This document shows, in pieces, positions 1-5,541 of a stretch of 6,123 nt of DNA. Origin of the DNA: an uncultured Microbacterium sp. (GTDB taxonomy: Bacteria > Actinomycetota > Actinomycetes > Actinomycetales > Microbacteriaceae); contig CALANM010000051.1 of assembly GCA_937926065.1 (NCBI GenBank), positions 1 through 6,123 on the forward strand. The letters are read 5' to 3'. Below the pieces are notes generated by a model. It was not told the origin of the DNA and ran no database searches. It saw nothing but the letters and a program-made list of their open reading frames with translations. The position numbers and the translations under genes are program-made. Each line of letters starts with the position of its first letter. Within the stretch, counting starts at the first letter, position 1.

Positions 1-645
1 GACCTGCCGTTCGACCCGTTCATGATCAAGCAGCGGATGCCATACTTCCTCTACTCGCTGGAGGAGCTGCGCTGCGACCTCACCGCGTTCCGCGAGTGCG
101 TCGACATCGAGCGGCACCTGAGCGCCCGCGCGGACGAGCTGAGCTCCGCCGAGCAGGAGACCCTCGACCACGCCCGCCTCGTGCAGTACGCCGTGATCTT
201 CGACCGCATCTTCCGGTTCGCGATCACCGGCAGCCGCGTGCGCAATTACGACGGCCTGGGCGGGCAGCTGCTGTTCGCGTGGCTGCACCAGCGCCGCGTG
301 CTGCACTGGACCGACACCGCGCTCGCGTTCGACTGGGACGCCGTGCCCGCCGCCGTCGTGGCGCTGGCCGACGCGATCGACGAGCTCTACTGGCGCTCGA
401 TCGACCGCCCCAAGGTGGCCCACTGGCTCGCCGCGTACGACCTGGTGCGCGCGACCCTCACGCCTCACCCGGCGTCGAAGTGGGCCCGCGGGCTGTCCGA
501 CGAGATCCTCGCCGGACCGCCGAAGGGCTACACGGATGCCGTGCTCGACGACGAGTTCCCGCTGTCGATGTTCTACGAGGCGCTGGAGAAGAAGATGCGC
601 GACGTGATCGCATCGACGTCCGGCATCACGGGAGCCGATGCCTGA
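1..645 (+). CDS. Probable DUF6421 family protein, C-terminal part (5' truncated by window)
   Basis: The reading frame is open from the first base of the window (seven codons precede the first ATG at 22, all with G or C in the third position), so this is the C-terminal 214 residues of a longer protein and the ATG at 22 is probably internal. It is a soluble, mostly helical sequence with no membrane segment or signal peptide. Recognisable blocks, counted from the ATG at 22, are IKQRMPYFLYSLEELRCDL (2-20), ITGSRVRNYDGLGGQLLF (68-85), SIDRPKVAHWLAAYDLV (126-142) and HPASKWA (149-155). From memory these resemble DUF6421, an actinobacterial family of unknown function usually more than 400 residues long. 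I see no known catalytic motif. The stop overlaps the start of the SDR gene by 8 bp, implying one operon and coupled translation; the operon promoter lies outside the window. The family call is recollection, not a search; that the frame is coding is near certain. Confidence 0.8.
   Translation, partial: DLPFDPFMIKQRMPYFLYSLEELRCDLTAFRECVDIERHLSARADELSSAEQETLDHARLVQYAVIFDRIFRFAITGSRVRNYDGLGGQLLFAWLHQRRVLHWTDTALAFDWDAVPAAVVALADAIDELYWRSIDRPKVAHWLAAYDLVRATLTPHPASKWARGLSDEILAGPPKGYTDAVLDDEFPLSMFYEALEKKMRDVIASTSGITGADA
638..645 (+). other. 8-bp stop/start overlap (ATGCCTGA) between DUF6421-like and SDR genes
   Basis: The SDR start codon (638-640) precedes the upstream stop codon (643-645) in a different frame. 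Such overlaps normally mean translational coupling: ribosomes ending the first gene help start the second. The weak, very close GGGAG (630-634) fits a start that depends on coupling. Confidence 0.75.
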
Positions 646-1327
646 CGGCGCCGCCGGGGGCGGCGTGCAGTCGTCGGCGGCGGGACGGCTCGTGCTCGTG
701 GCGGGAGCGACGAGCGCGAGCGGCGAGGCTGCGACGCGAACCCTGACGGGAGCCGGCGCGCGCGTCGTCGCTGTCGGCCGCGACCGTGCCCGGCTCGCGG
801 CGCTCGCGGCCCTCGGCGCACGCGTCGAAGTCGCCGATCTTGCCGACGAGGCGTCGGTCGGCGAGCTGGCGGAGCGGCTGCACGCCGATGGCGAGCGCGT
901 CGACGGCATCCTGCATCTCGTCGGCGGCTGGCGCGGCGGCGGCGGCATCGCGGGGCAGTCCGACCAGGACTACCGCTTTCTGGAGCAGTCGCTGACGGCG
1001 CTCCGGTTCGTGAGCCGCGCCTTCTGGAGCGACCTCGCGATGTCGGCGGCGGCGCGCGTCGCGATCGTGTCGTCGACGTCGGTGGCCCGGCCGCTCGCGG
1101 GCGGTGGGAACTACGCGGCGGTGAAGGCCGCGTCGGAAGCGTGGACGCGGGCGCTCGCGCACGGCTTCGCGAAGGAGGCGCGCGACGCCGGCCGACCGCT
1201 CGCATCGGCCGCGGTGATCTTTCGCGTGAAGACACTGGCCGGCCTTGAGCCGGCGCTCGCGCAGGCGTTCGCCGACCTGTGGACCGCCGATGCCGCCGAC
1301 CTCAACGACACCGTCATCGAGCTCTAG
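638..1327 (+). CDS. SDR family NAD(P)-dependent oxidoreductase
   Basis: A 229-residue protein of the classical short-chain dehydrogenase/reductase type, a cytosolic Rossmann-fold enzyme expected to oxidise or reduce an alcohol/carbonyl with NAD(P)(H); the substrate is unknown. The cofactor loop is at 18-29 (LVLVAGATSASG); it keeps the first and last Gly of TGxxxGxG (G23, G29), but the middle Gly is Ala27 and the Thr is Ala22. D67-L68 matches the usual adenine-contacting Asp-Leu. The catalytic set is S145/S146, Y159 and K163 in YAAVK. The usual NNAG segment is replaced by HLVGGW (93-98). The length is slightly short for the family (about 250). The ATG at 638 lies inside the last codons of the upstream gene (ATGCCTGA overlap) with GGGAG at 630-634, only 3 nt away; an in-frame GTG at 665 after a G-run is an alternative start. 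The upstream gene is probably co-transcribed. The convergent MFS gene lies just downstream, behind a hairpin. Confidence 0.92.
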   Translation: MPDGAAGGGVQSSAAGRLVLVAGATSASGEAATRTLTGAGARVVAVGRDRARLAALAALGARVEVADLADEASVGELAERLHADGERVDGILHLVGGWRGGGGIAGQSDQDYRFLEQSLTALRFVSRAFWSDLAMSAAARVAIVSSTSVARPLAGGGNYAAVKAASEAWTRALAHGFAKEARDAGRPLASAAVIFRVKTLAGLEPALAQAFADLWTADAADLNDTVIEL

Positions 1328-1329
1328 CG

Positions 1330-1351
1330 GCGCCCGCTCGACGGCGGGCGC
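1330..1351. terminator. Bidirectional GC-rich hairpin between convergent SDR and MFS genes
   Basis: A perfect 8-bp inverted repeat, GCGCCCGC (1330-1337) and GCGGGCGC (1344-1351), encloses a 6-nt loop (TCGACG). It begins 2 bp after the SDR stop and ends 2 bp before the MFS stop triplet, so it can serve both convergent transcripts. No T-tract follows on either strand, as is common for actinobacterial hairpin terminators, so terminator function is inferred from position and stem strength. Confidence 0.6.
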
Positions 1352-1366
1352 GATCAGCCCTGATCG
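1351..1366. repeat. Palindrome CGATCAG-CC-CTGATCG overlapping the MFS stop codon
   Basis: A perfect 7+7 bp inverted repeat with a 2-bp centre, adjoining the terminator stem (shared base 1351) and containing the MFS stop triplet (1354-1356) and its last codons. A 2-nt loop is too tight for a full RNA hairpin, so it may be a protein-binding site or chance. In the MFS frame it encodes the terminal residues Asp-Gln-Gly and the stop. Confidence 0.45.
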
Positions 1367-2805
1367 ACGACGCCGCCGCGCACCTGCGCGGACGACGCAG
1401 GCGGAGTGAGGGGAGCGTCAGCACGGTCGGTGCCTTCGGCTTCGGCTACGGCTTCGACGGTCTCTGGCGCCGTCTCGTACTGACGCGACAGCGTGCGGTA
1501 CGACCTCGTCGCGAAGGCGAGGCACGCGAAGACCACCATGACGGCTCCGGCGAACAGGAAGATGAGCGCGATTCCCCTCGCCTCCCCATCGCCGAGCAGC
1601 CAGCCCCATGTTCGCTGACCCGCGCCGGACTCCATGTACGGGATGATCCAGAACTCCGCCGCCGGTGCGATGAGGAAGGCGGTGATCGGTGATGCCGACA
1701 CCTCGATGGCGGTCGCGGCGCCGAACACGCGCCCCTGCTGCTCGAACGGCACGACCTTCTGCACGACCGTCTGCTCGGCGGCCTCGACCGCCGGGATGAG
1801 CATCATGTAGACCCAGATGCCGAGTGCGTACAGCCACCACCATTCACGGATCGTGAAGAGCGAGCCGAGCGCGCCCATGAGGACGACGAGCAGCAGCATC
1901 GTGCGGATGGGGTTGCGGCCGAGGCCGCGCGCGGCGACGATCCCCCCGCCGATGATGAAGCCGGTCGCCGTCACGCCGAGCACGACGCCCCACCACTCGA
2001 CCGGGAACAGCGTCAGGCCGTACGGGTCCATGAGCGCCATGTAGACGCCGCCGATGAGGTTGTTGAACGTCGAGAACACGATGAGCGCGAACAGCCCGGG
2101 CACGACACGGATCGCGGCGGCGGCGCCGCGGATGTCGATGATCTTGCCGCCTTCGGTGCGCTCCGGCTCGTCTTCGGGAACACGCAGCAGGAGCAGATGG
2201 CCGAGCGCGAGGGCCGTCATGACGATCGCGATCAGCAGCGTCCATCCCATGCCGAGGATTCCGATCGACAGACCTGAGAACACGCTCGTCACGACGAAGG
2301 CGAGACCCTGCACCGTGCCGACGAGCCCGTTCGCGTTGGCGTGGCGCTCGGTGGGAACGAGCAGCGTCACGGTGGTAGAGAGCGCGATGTTTCGCAGGTT
2401 CTCGACCACGGCGCCCGCCAGGATGACTCCCGAGAAGAGCCAGAACCAGATGCCTCCCAGGTCGAGCAGCGTCGCCTCACGCTGGGTGAAGTACATCACC
2501 CCGGCGACGATGAAGGCCGCGAGGGTGAGCAGGGCGGACACGGTCATGACCCGGTGCTTGCGGTGCCGGTCGACGAACGTGCCGAACACCATGCCGAAGA
2601 TCGCCAGCAGCAGCATGTAGGCGCCGCCGATGATGCCCGTGGCGAGCACCGACCGCGTCTCGAGGTAGACCCAGAAGGTCAGCGCGAACCACAGGTAGCT
2701 CGTCGTGATGTTCGCGGCGGCGGTGTTGACCAGGACGTGCAGGAAGGTGCGCATGCCGTGCGGCGGCACGGTGCGGGCGGGCGGGCTCGCGGCGTCGTGG
2801 GACAT
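1354..2805 (-). CDS. MFS transporter, DHA3/MFS_3-type (EntS-like) exporter
   Basis: An inner-membrane major facilitator, probably a proton-driven drug or small-molecule exporter; the substrate cannot be told from sequence. It has about 12 hydrophobic helices. Numbering from an upstream in-frame GTG (2835), they fall near 30-57, 63-88, 96-116, 128-146, 170-195, 197-217, 245-268, 281-304, 311-328, 333-352, 372-395 and 422-443, with a polar central loop (218-243) and a soluble Ala/Glu-rich tail (about 445-493). Motif A of the family is visible after helix 2 as GTFVDRHRKHR (85-95). PTERHANANG (161-170) and QQGRVFG (366-372) are typical of the DHA3/MFS_3 group. I chose the ATG at 2805 (483 residues) because TACCCT lies 7 nt upstream, a leaderless arrangement; the open frame could reach the GTG at 2835, and an ATG at 2754 is a further alternative. 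It is divergent from the threonine aldolase and convergent with the SDR gene, so it is a single-gene unit. No regulator gene adjoins it. Confidence 0.9.
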   Translation of the reverse strand: MSHDAASPPARTVPPHGMRTFLHVLVNTAAANITTSYLWFALTFWVYLETRSVLATGIIGGAYMLLLAIFGMVFGTFVDRHRKHRVMTVSALLTLAAFIVAGVMYFTQREATLLDLGGIWFWLFSGVILAGAVVENLRNIALSTTVTLLVPTERHANANGLVGTVQGLAFVVTSVFSGLSIGILGMGWTLLIAIVMTALALGHLLLLRVPEDEPERTEGGKIIDIRGAAAAIRVVPGLFALIVFSTFNNLIGGVYMALMDPYGLTLFPVEWWGVVLGVTATGFIIGGGIVAARGLGRNPIRTMLLLVVLMGALGSLFTIREWWWLYALGIWVYMMLIPAVEAAEQTVVQKVVPFEQQGRVFGAATAIEVSASPITAFLIAPAAEFWIIPYMESGAGQRTWGWLLGDGEARGIALIFLFAGAVMVVFACLAFATRSYRTLSRQYETAPETVEAVAEAEGTDRADAPLTPPASSAQVRGGVVDQG

Positions 2806-2841
2806 GCAGGCGAGGGTAGTCACCCCCTCCGACACTCGTAA
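2806..2841 (-). promoter_or_regulatory. Putative leaderless promoter of the MFS gene
   Basis: On the minus strand the -10-like TACCCT (2818-2813) is followed by 7 nt and then the ATG at 2805, so transcription would start at or beside the start codon. A weak -35-like TTACGA (2841-2836) lies 17 bp upstream and matches TTGACA at 3 of 6. No Shine-Dalgarno is suitably placed for this ATG; the G-rich run at about 2829-2822 is too far away. This arrangement is common in actinobacteria. Confidence 0.5.
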
Positions 2842-2856
2842 CCCACCCCGCGATTC

Positions 2857-2894
2857 AGGTCACCGCAGTCGCCGGGAAACTAGGCTGGGATGTC
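2857..2894 (+). promoter_or_regulatory. Putative leaderless promoter of the threonine aldolase gene
   Basis: TAGGCT (2881-2886) fits the actinobacterial TANNNT -10 and is followed by 8 nt before the GTG at 2895, so the start codon would be at or near the transcript's 5' end. The best -35-like hexamer is AGGTCA (2857-2862), 18 bp upstream and weak. There is no good Shine-Dalgarno (only GGGA at 2887-2890, 4 nt away), which also favours leaderless initiation. Confidence 0.5.
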
Positions 2895-3965
2895 GTGACG
2901 ACCATCCACGACACCAGCATCCGCGGCTTCGCCAGCGACAACTACTCCGGAGTCCACCCCGAGGTGCTCGCGGCGATCGCCGCCGCCAACGACGGGCACC
3001 AGATCGCGTACGGCGACGACGTCTACACAGCACGGCTCCAGGAGGTCTTCGCCCGGCACTTCGGCGAGGGGGTCGAGGCGTTCCCCGTGTTCAACGGCAC
3101 CGGCGCCAACGTCGTCGGCCTGCAGTCGATGCTGCCGCGCTGGGGCGCCGTCGTCGCCGCATCGACGGCGCACATCAACGTCGACGAAGGCGGCGCGCCG
3201 GAGCGGGTCGCGGGGATCAAGATCCTCCACGTGCCCACCGACGACGGCAAGCTCACTCCCGAGCTCATCGACCGCGAGGCGTGGGGCTGGGGAGACGAGC
3301 ACCGCGCACAGCCCCTCGTCGTCTCGATCACCCAGTCGACGGAGCTCGGCACGCTCTACACGCCCGATGAGATCCGCGCGATCGCCGACCACGCTCACTC
3401 GCTCGGCATGCGGCTGCACCTCGACGGCGCCCGCATCTCGAACGCCGCCGCCGCCCTCGACCTGCCCCTGCGCGCCTTCACGCGCGACGTCGGCGTGGAC
3501 GTGCTGAGCTTCGGCGGCACCAAGAACGGCGCCATGATCGGCGAGGCCGTCGTCGTGCTCGACCCCGCGGCCTCGGAAGGGCTCACCTATCTCCGCAAGC
3601 TCAACATGCAGCTCGCGAGCAAGATGCGCTTCGTGTCGGCCCAGCTGGTCGCACTGCTGGAGGGCGACCTCTACCTGCGCAACGCCCGGCACGCCAACGC
3701 GATGGCCGCACGGCTGCGCGGCGCCGTCGAGGCGGGCATCGCCGACGGCTCGATCCAGGGCGTCGCGTTCACGCAGCCGACGCAGGCGAACGGGGTGTTC
3801 GCGACCCTGCCCGAGGGCGTGGCCGACCGCCTGCGCGAGAGCTTCCGCTTCTACGACTGGGATGCCGCGCGCCGCGAGGTCCGCTGGATGTGCTCGTTCG
3901 ACACGACCGAAGACGACGTCGACGCGTTCGTCGCGGAGCTCAGCCGCCTGACGACGGCGAGCTGA
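2895..3965 (+). CDS. Threonine aldolase / beta-eliminating lyase family PLP enzyme (low-specificity L-threonine aldolase)
   Basis: A cytosolic fold-type I pyridoxal-phosphate enzyme of 356 residues, the usual length for the family. It is expected to cleave L-threonine or L-allo-threonine to glycine and acetaldehyde, or to act on related beta-hydroxy amino acids. Visible signatures are FASDNYSGVHPEV (12-24, the N-terminal substrate/PLP region), GTGAN (68-72, phosphate-binding loop), His93 in STAHINVDEGGA (ring stacking), HLDGAR (175-180, with D177 contacting the PLP nitrogen and R180), and SFGGTKNGAMIGE (205-217), where Lys210 is the Schiff-base lysine. All key residues are present, so it should be active. 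The start is GTG at 2895; it has no Shine-Dalgarno but a -10 box 8 nt upstream, and the next Met is at residue 79, inside the fold. It is probably monocistronic, ending 20 bp before a strong hairpin. Substrate preference (L versus L-allo) cannot be read; the LtaE-like role is a family inference. Confidence 0.93.
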   Translation: MTTIHDTSIRGFASDNYSGVHPEVLAAIAAANDGHQIAYGDDVYTARLQEVFARHFGEGVEAFPVFNGTGANVVGLQSMLPRWGAVVAASTAHINVDEGGAPERVAGIKILHVPTDDGKLTPELIDREAWGWGDEHRAQPLVVSITQSTELGTLYTPDEIRAIADHAHSLGMRLHLDGARISNAAAALDLPLRAFTRDVGVDVLSFGGTKNGAMIGEAVVVLDPAASEGLTYLRKLNMQLASKMRFVSAQLVALLEGDLYLRNARHANAMAARLRGAVEAGIADGSIQGVAFTQPTQANGVFATLPEGVADRLRESFRFYDWDAARREVRWMCSFDTTEDDVDAFVAELSRLTTAS

Positions 3966-3980
3966 CCCCGACACGAGAGG

Positions 3981-4027
3981 AACACGCAGAGGGCCGGCTC
4001 TTCGGGAGCCGGCCCTCTGCGCGTGTT
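3981..4027. terminator. Strong bidirectional terminator hairpin between threonine aldolase and DivIVA-like genes
   Basis: A perfect 15-bp stem, GCAGAGGGCCGGCTC (3986-4000) with GAGCCGGCCCTCTGC (4006-4020), encloses the loop TTCGG. After a 2-nt bulge (4021-4022) five more pairs form between AACAC (3981-3985) and GTGTT (4023-4027). It lies tail-to-tail between two convergent genes, and its outer arm touches the stop triplet of the minus-strand gene (4027-4029). There is no long T-tract, but stem strength and position make bidirectional termination likely. Confidence 0.85.
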
Positions 4028-5355
4028 CAGCCCTTCTCTACGGCCTCGACCGACTCGACCGCGTCTTCGAGTTCGGCCCGCGCCACGGTGTCGTCGGCCG
4101 GCTGCTCGACCGCGGCATCCGCGACGGGCTCGGCGGATGCCGCGTCTGCCTCGGCCGCCGGCTCCTCGGCATCCGTCGCGCCCTCTCCCGACACGTCGAA
4201 CCGCATGAGCTCGCGCACCTCCGACATGAAGCTCGTGAGCTGGTGCTGCTGCCAGCGCAGCTGACGAGTGCGGTCTTCGGCGTCGCGCAGCACCGACTCC
4301 GAGTGCGTGGTCACGGTCTCGATGATGCGCTGCGCCTTGTCGCGAGCACGGTCGAGCACCTCACGGGCGCGCAGCTGGGCGTCGGCCTCGATCTGCTGAG
4401 CCTGCGCACGCATGAGCCGGTCGAAGTCGTCGGCCTTGGCCGTGATGCGCTGTGCGTGCTCGAGCGACGCGGCGACCTGGTCGTTGGCGTCTTTCGTGAT
4501 GCGCTCGGCGTGCGAGACGGCCTGGTTGTGCAGCATGAGGAACTCCTGCTGCGCGTCGTCCTGCCGGCGGGTGAGCGACTCCTCGAACTCGAGCGCGCGC
4601 ATGCGAAGCTCACGCACCGCCTCCTCGGCCTCAGCGCGCGCCTGCTCGGTCTCGCGCGCCACGAGCGACCGCAGCGCGGCGGCGCCCTTCTCAGCCTCGG
4701 TGCGGATGGTCGCCGCCTCCTGCTCGGCCTGGGAGACCTTCTCGGCCGCGTGCGCCCGCTCGCGCTCGAGCTGCGCCGTGTGCGCCGTGAGCTCGGTCTC
4801 CATGCGCAGGCGGATCTGCTGCGCGTCATGCTCGGCTCGCGCGATGATCGCGTCTGCGTCGGCCTGCGCCTCCTTGCGGCGGTTCTGGATCTCCTCGTTC
4901 GCGGCCTCGAGCAGGCGATCGGCCTGCACGCTCGCGTTCTTGATGAGCACGCTCGCCTGCTCCTCGGCGACGTGCAGCACCTCCTCGAACTGACGGCGGT
5001 TGGACGACTCGCCCGAGGCGTTCAGCAGCTCCTCGGTGAGGGTCTGCACCTGCTCCTCGGCGTTGGCGGCTTTCGCCTGCGCGACCGCGAGCTCGGCCTC
5101 GAGCTCCTCCGCCCGTCTGCTGCCGGCCTGCTTCGCCGAAGCGACCGTGCGTCGGTGCCGCTCCTTGAGCTGCGCGAGCTCCTCGCCCTGCAGCCGCAGG
5201 CGGGTCGTGAGCTCCGAGAGCGCCGCCTCGACCTCCGCCTTGTCGTAGCCGCGGAAGGCCGTCGTGAACGACGCCTCGCCGGATGACTGCTGCGCGCGGA
5301 TGAGGTCGTCGAACGGCGAGCCGCCGTCGCTGGATGAGTTCTGCTGGTCGGCCAT
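4027..5355 (-). CDS. DivIVA-domain long coiled-coil protein (cell division/polar growth scaffold)
   Basis: A 442-residue cytoplasmic protein. Residues 1-27 are polar and Ser/Gln/Asp-rich. Residues 30-46 (FTTAFRGYDKAEVEAAL) match the DivIVA N-terminal motif, with F30, F34, the R35-G36-Y37-D38 turn, V42 and L46 in the expected spacing; in DivIVA/Wag31 this part binds curved membrane. From about 40 to 383 the sequence is almost unbroken charged/Ala-rich coiled coil without prolines, ending in a Trp/Phe-containing stretch (366-386). The tail 388-442 is acidic and Ala/Glu-rich, probably disordered. It is much longer than classical DivIVA (about 160-300) and resembles actinobacterial DivIVA-like or Scy-like scaffolds, so a paralogue of Wag31 rather than Wag31 itself is likely, and no symbol is given. 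Start: the ATG at 5355 has GGAG at 5364-5361, 5 nt upstream. It has no co-directional gene close behind and is followed by a strong terminator. Confidence 0.9.
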   Translation of the reverse strand: MADQQNSSSDGGSPFDDLIRAQQSSGEASFTTAFRGYDKAEVEAALSELTTRLRLQGEELAQLKERHRRTVASAKQAGSRRAEELEAELAVAQAKAANAEEQVQTLTEELLNASGESSNRRQFEEVLHVAEEQASVLIKNASVQADRLLEAANEEIQNRRKEAQADADAIIARAEHDAQQIRLRMETELTAHTAQLERERAHAAEKVSQAEQEAATIRTEAEKGAAALRSLVARETEQARAEAEEAVRELRMRALEFEESLTRRQDDAQQEFLMLHNQAVSHAERITKDANDQVAASLEHAQRITAKADDFDRLMRAQAQQIEADAQLRAREVLDRARDKAQRIIETVTTHSESVLRDAEDRTRQLRWQQHQLTSFMSEVRELMRFDVSGEGATDAEEPAAEADAASAEPVADAAVEQPADDTVARAELEDAVESVEAVEKG

Positions 5356-5360
5356 GATGA

Positions 5361-5364
5361 CTCC
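5361..5364 (-). promoter_or_regulatory. Ribosome binding site of the DivIVA-like gene
   Basis: GGAG on the minus strand (5364 to 5361), 5 nt before the ATG at 5355. It supports this start and shows that the gene uses a leadered transcript, unlike the two divergent genes at 2805 and 2895. Confidence 0.6.
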
Positions 5365-5406
5365 GCGGAAGAGAGGTGGGGATGCCGTGCGAACGCCGGC
5401 ATGTGA

Positions 5407-5412
5407 AGATTA
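5407..5412 (-). promoter_or_regulatory. Candidate -10 box upstream of the DivIVA-like gene
   Basis: TAATCT (5412 to 5407 on the minus strand), preceded by GCGG, is a good TANNNT match inside the only A/T-richer patch of this intergenic region. It would give a leader of about 45 nt containing the GGAG site. No convincing -35 sits 16-19 bp upstream, so the call is tentative. Confidence 0.35.
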
Positions 5413-5467
5413 CCGCTCCGCCCTCCCGGCAGCCGTGGGGTGAGCGGATCGCTGCGCCGCCAGGGGC

Positions 5468-5483
5468 GGGCACACGTGCACCC
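5468..5483. repeat. Imperfect palindrome GGGnnCACGTGnnCCC
   Basis: A 16-bp imperfect dyad centred on CACGTG (5473-5478), with symmetric GGG and CCC ends and two mismatched pairs between. It lies in the non-coding gap upstream of the DivIVA-like gene and downstream of the Nudix-like gene. It could be a transcription-factor operator; chance symmetry in GC-rich DNA is the main alternative. Confidence 0.3.
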
Positions 5484-5488
5484 GGCGT

Positions 5489-5502
5489 CGTACTGCGTAC
5501 TG
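5489..5502. repeat. Tandem repeat of CGTACTG (two perfect copies)
   Basis: Two adjacent perfect 7-bp copies (5489-5495 and 5496-5502) in the 186-bp intergenic region between the Nudix-like stop and the DivIVA-like start. The copies contain TA and GTAC, which are uncommon in this GC-rich window. A direct-repeat binding site is possible but unproven. Confidence 0.35.
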
Positions 5503-5541
5503 TCGGCCGCCGCTCTGTGCGTGTCAGGTATGAACCGTCGG

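Noticed and set aside
573..1235. Arg/Pro/Ala-rich minus-strand open frames opposite the DUF6421-like and SDR genes, together with a plus-strand one at 96-746
   Set aside because: The composition is that of out-of-frame reading of GC-rich DNA, and they overlap well-supported genes over their whole length.
2054..2620. 188-codon plus-strand open frame opposite the MFS gene
   Set aside because: It lies entirely within the transmembrane-coding part of the MFS gene; its Ser/Arg/Pro-rich product is a shadow, with no ribosome binding site or domain.
2806..2835. GTG at 2835 as the start of the MFS protein (10 residues longer)
   Set aside because: It has no upstream ribosome binding site and would place the TACCCT -10 candidate inside the coding region; the ATG at 2805 fits a leaderless promoter better. 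Kept as an alternative.
2880..3974. 364-codon open frame on the minus strand covering the whole threonine aldolase gene
   Set aside because: It is antisense to a gene with all PLP-enzyme motifs intact. Long antisense frames are expected in GC-rich coding DNA, and its low-complexity Arg/Val/Ala/Asp-rich product resembles no family.
4243..5286. 347-codon open frame on the plus strand opposite the DivIVA-like gene
   Set aside because: Its Leu/Arg/Gly-rich product is the mirror of an Ala/Glu/Gln-rich coiled coil; it has no recognisable domain or start signal, while the minus-strand frame has a DivIVA motif and a ribosome binding site.
5356..5541. A small RNA, tRNA or riboswitch in the 186-bp intergenic region
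   Set aside because: I found no cloverleaf, no long stable stem followed by a T-run and no recognisable riboswitch core; only the short repeats and a candidate -10 box are supported.
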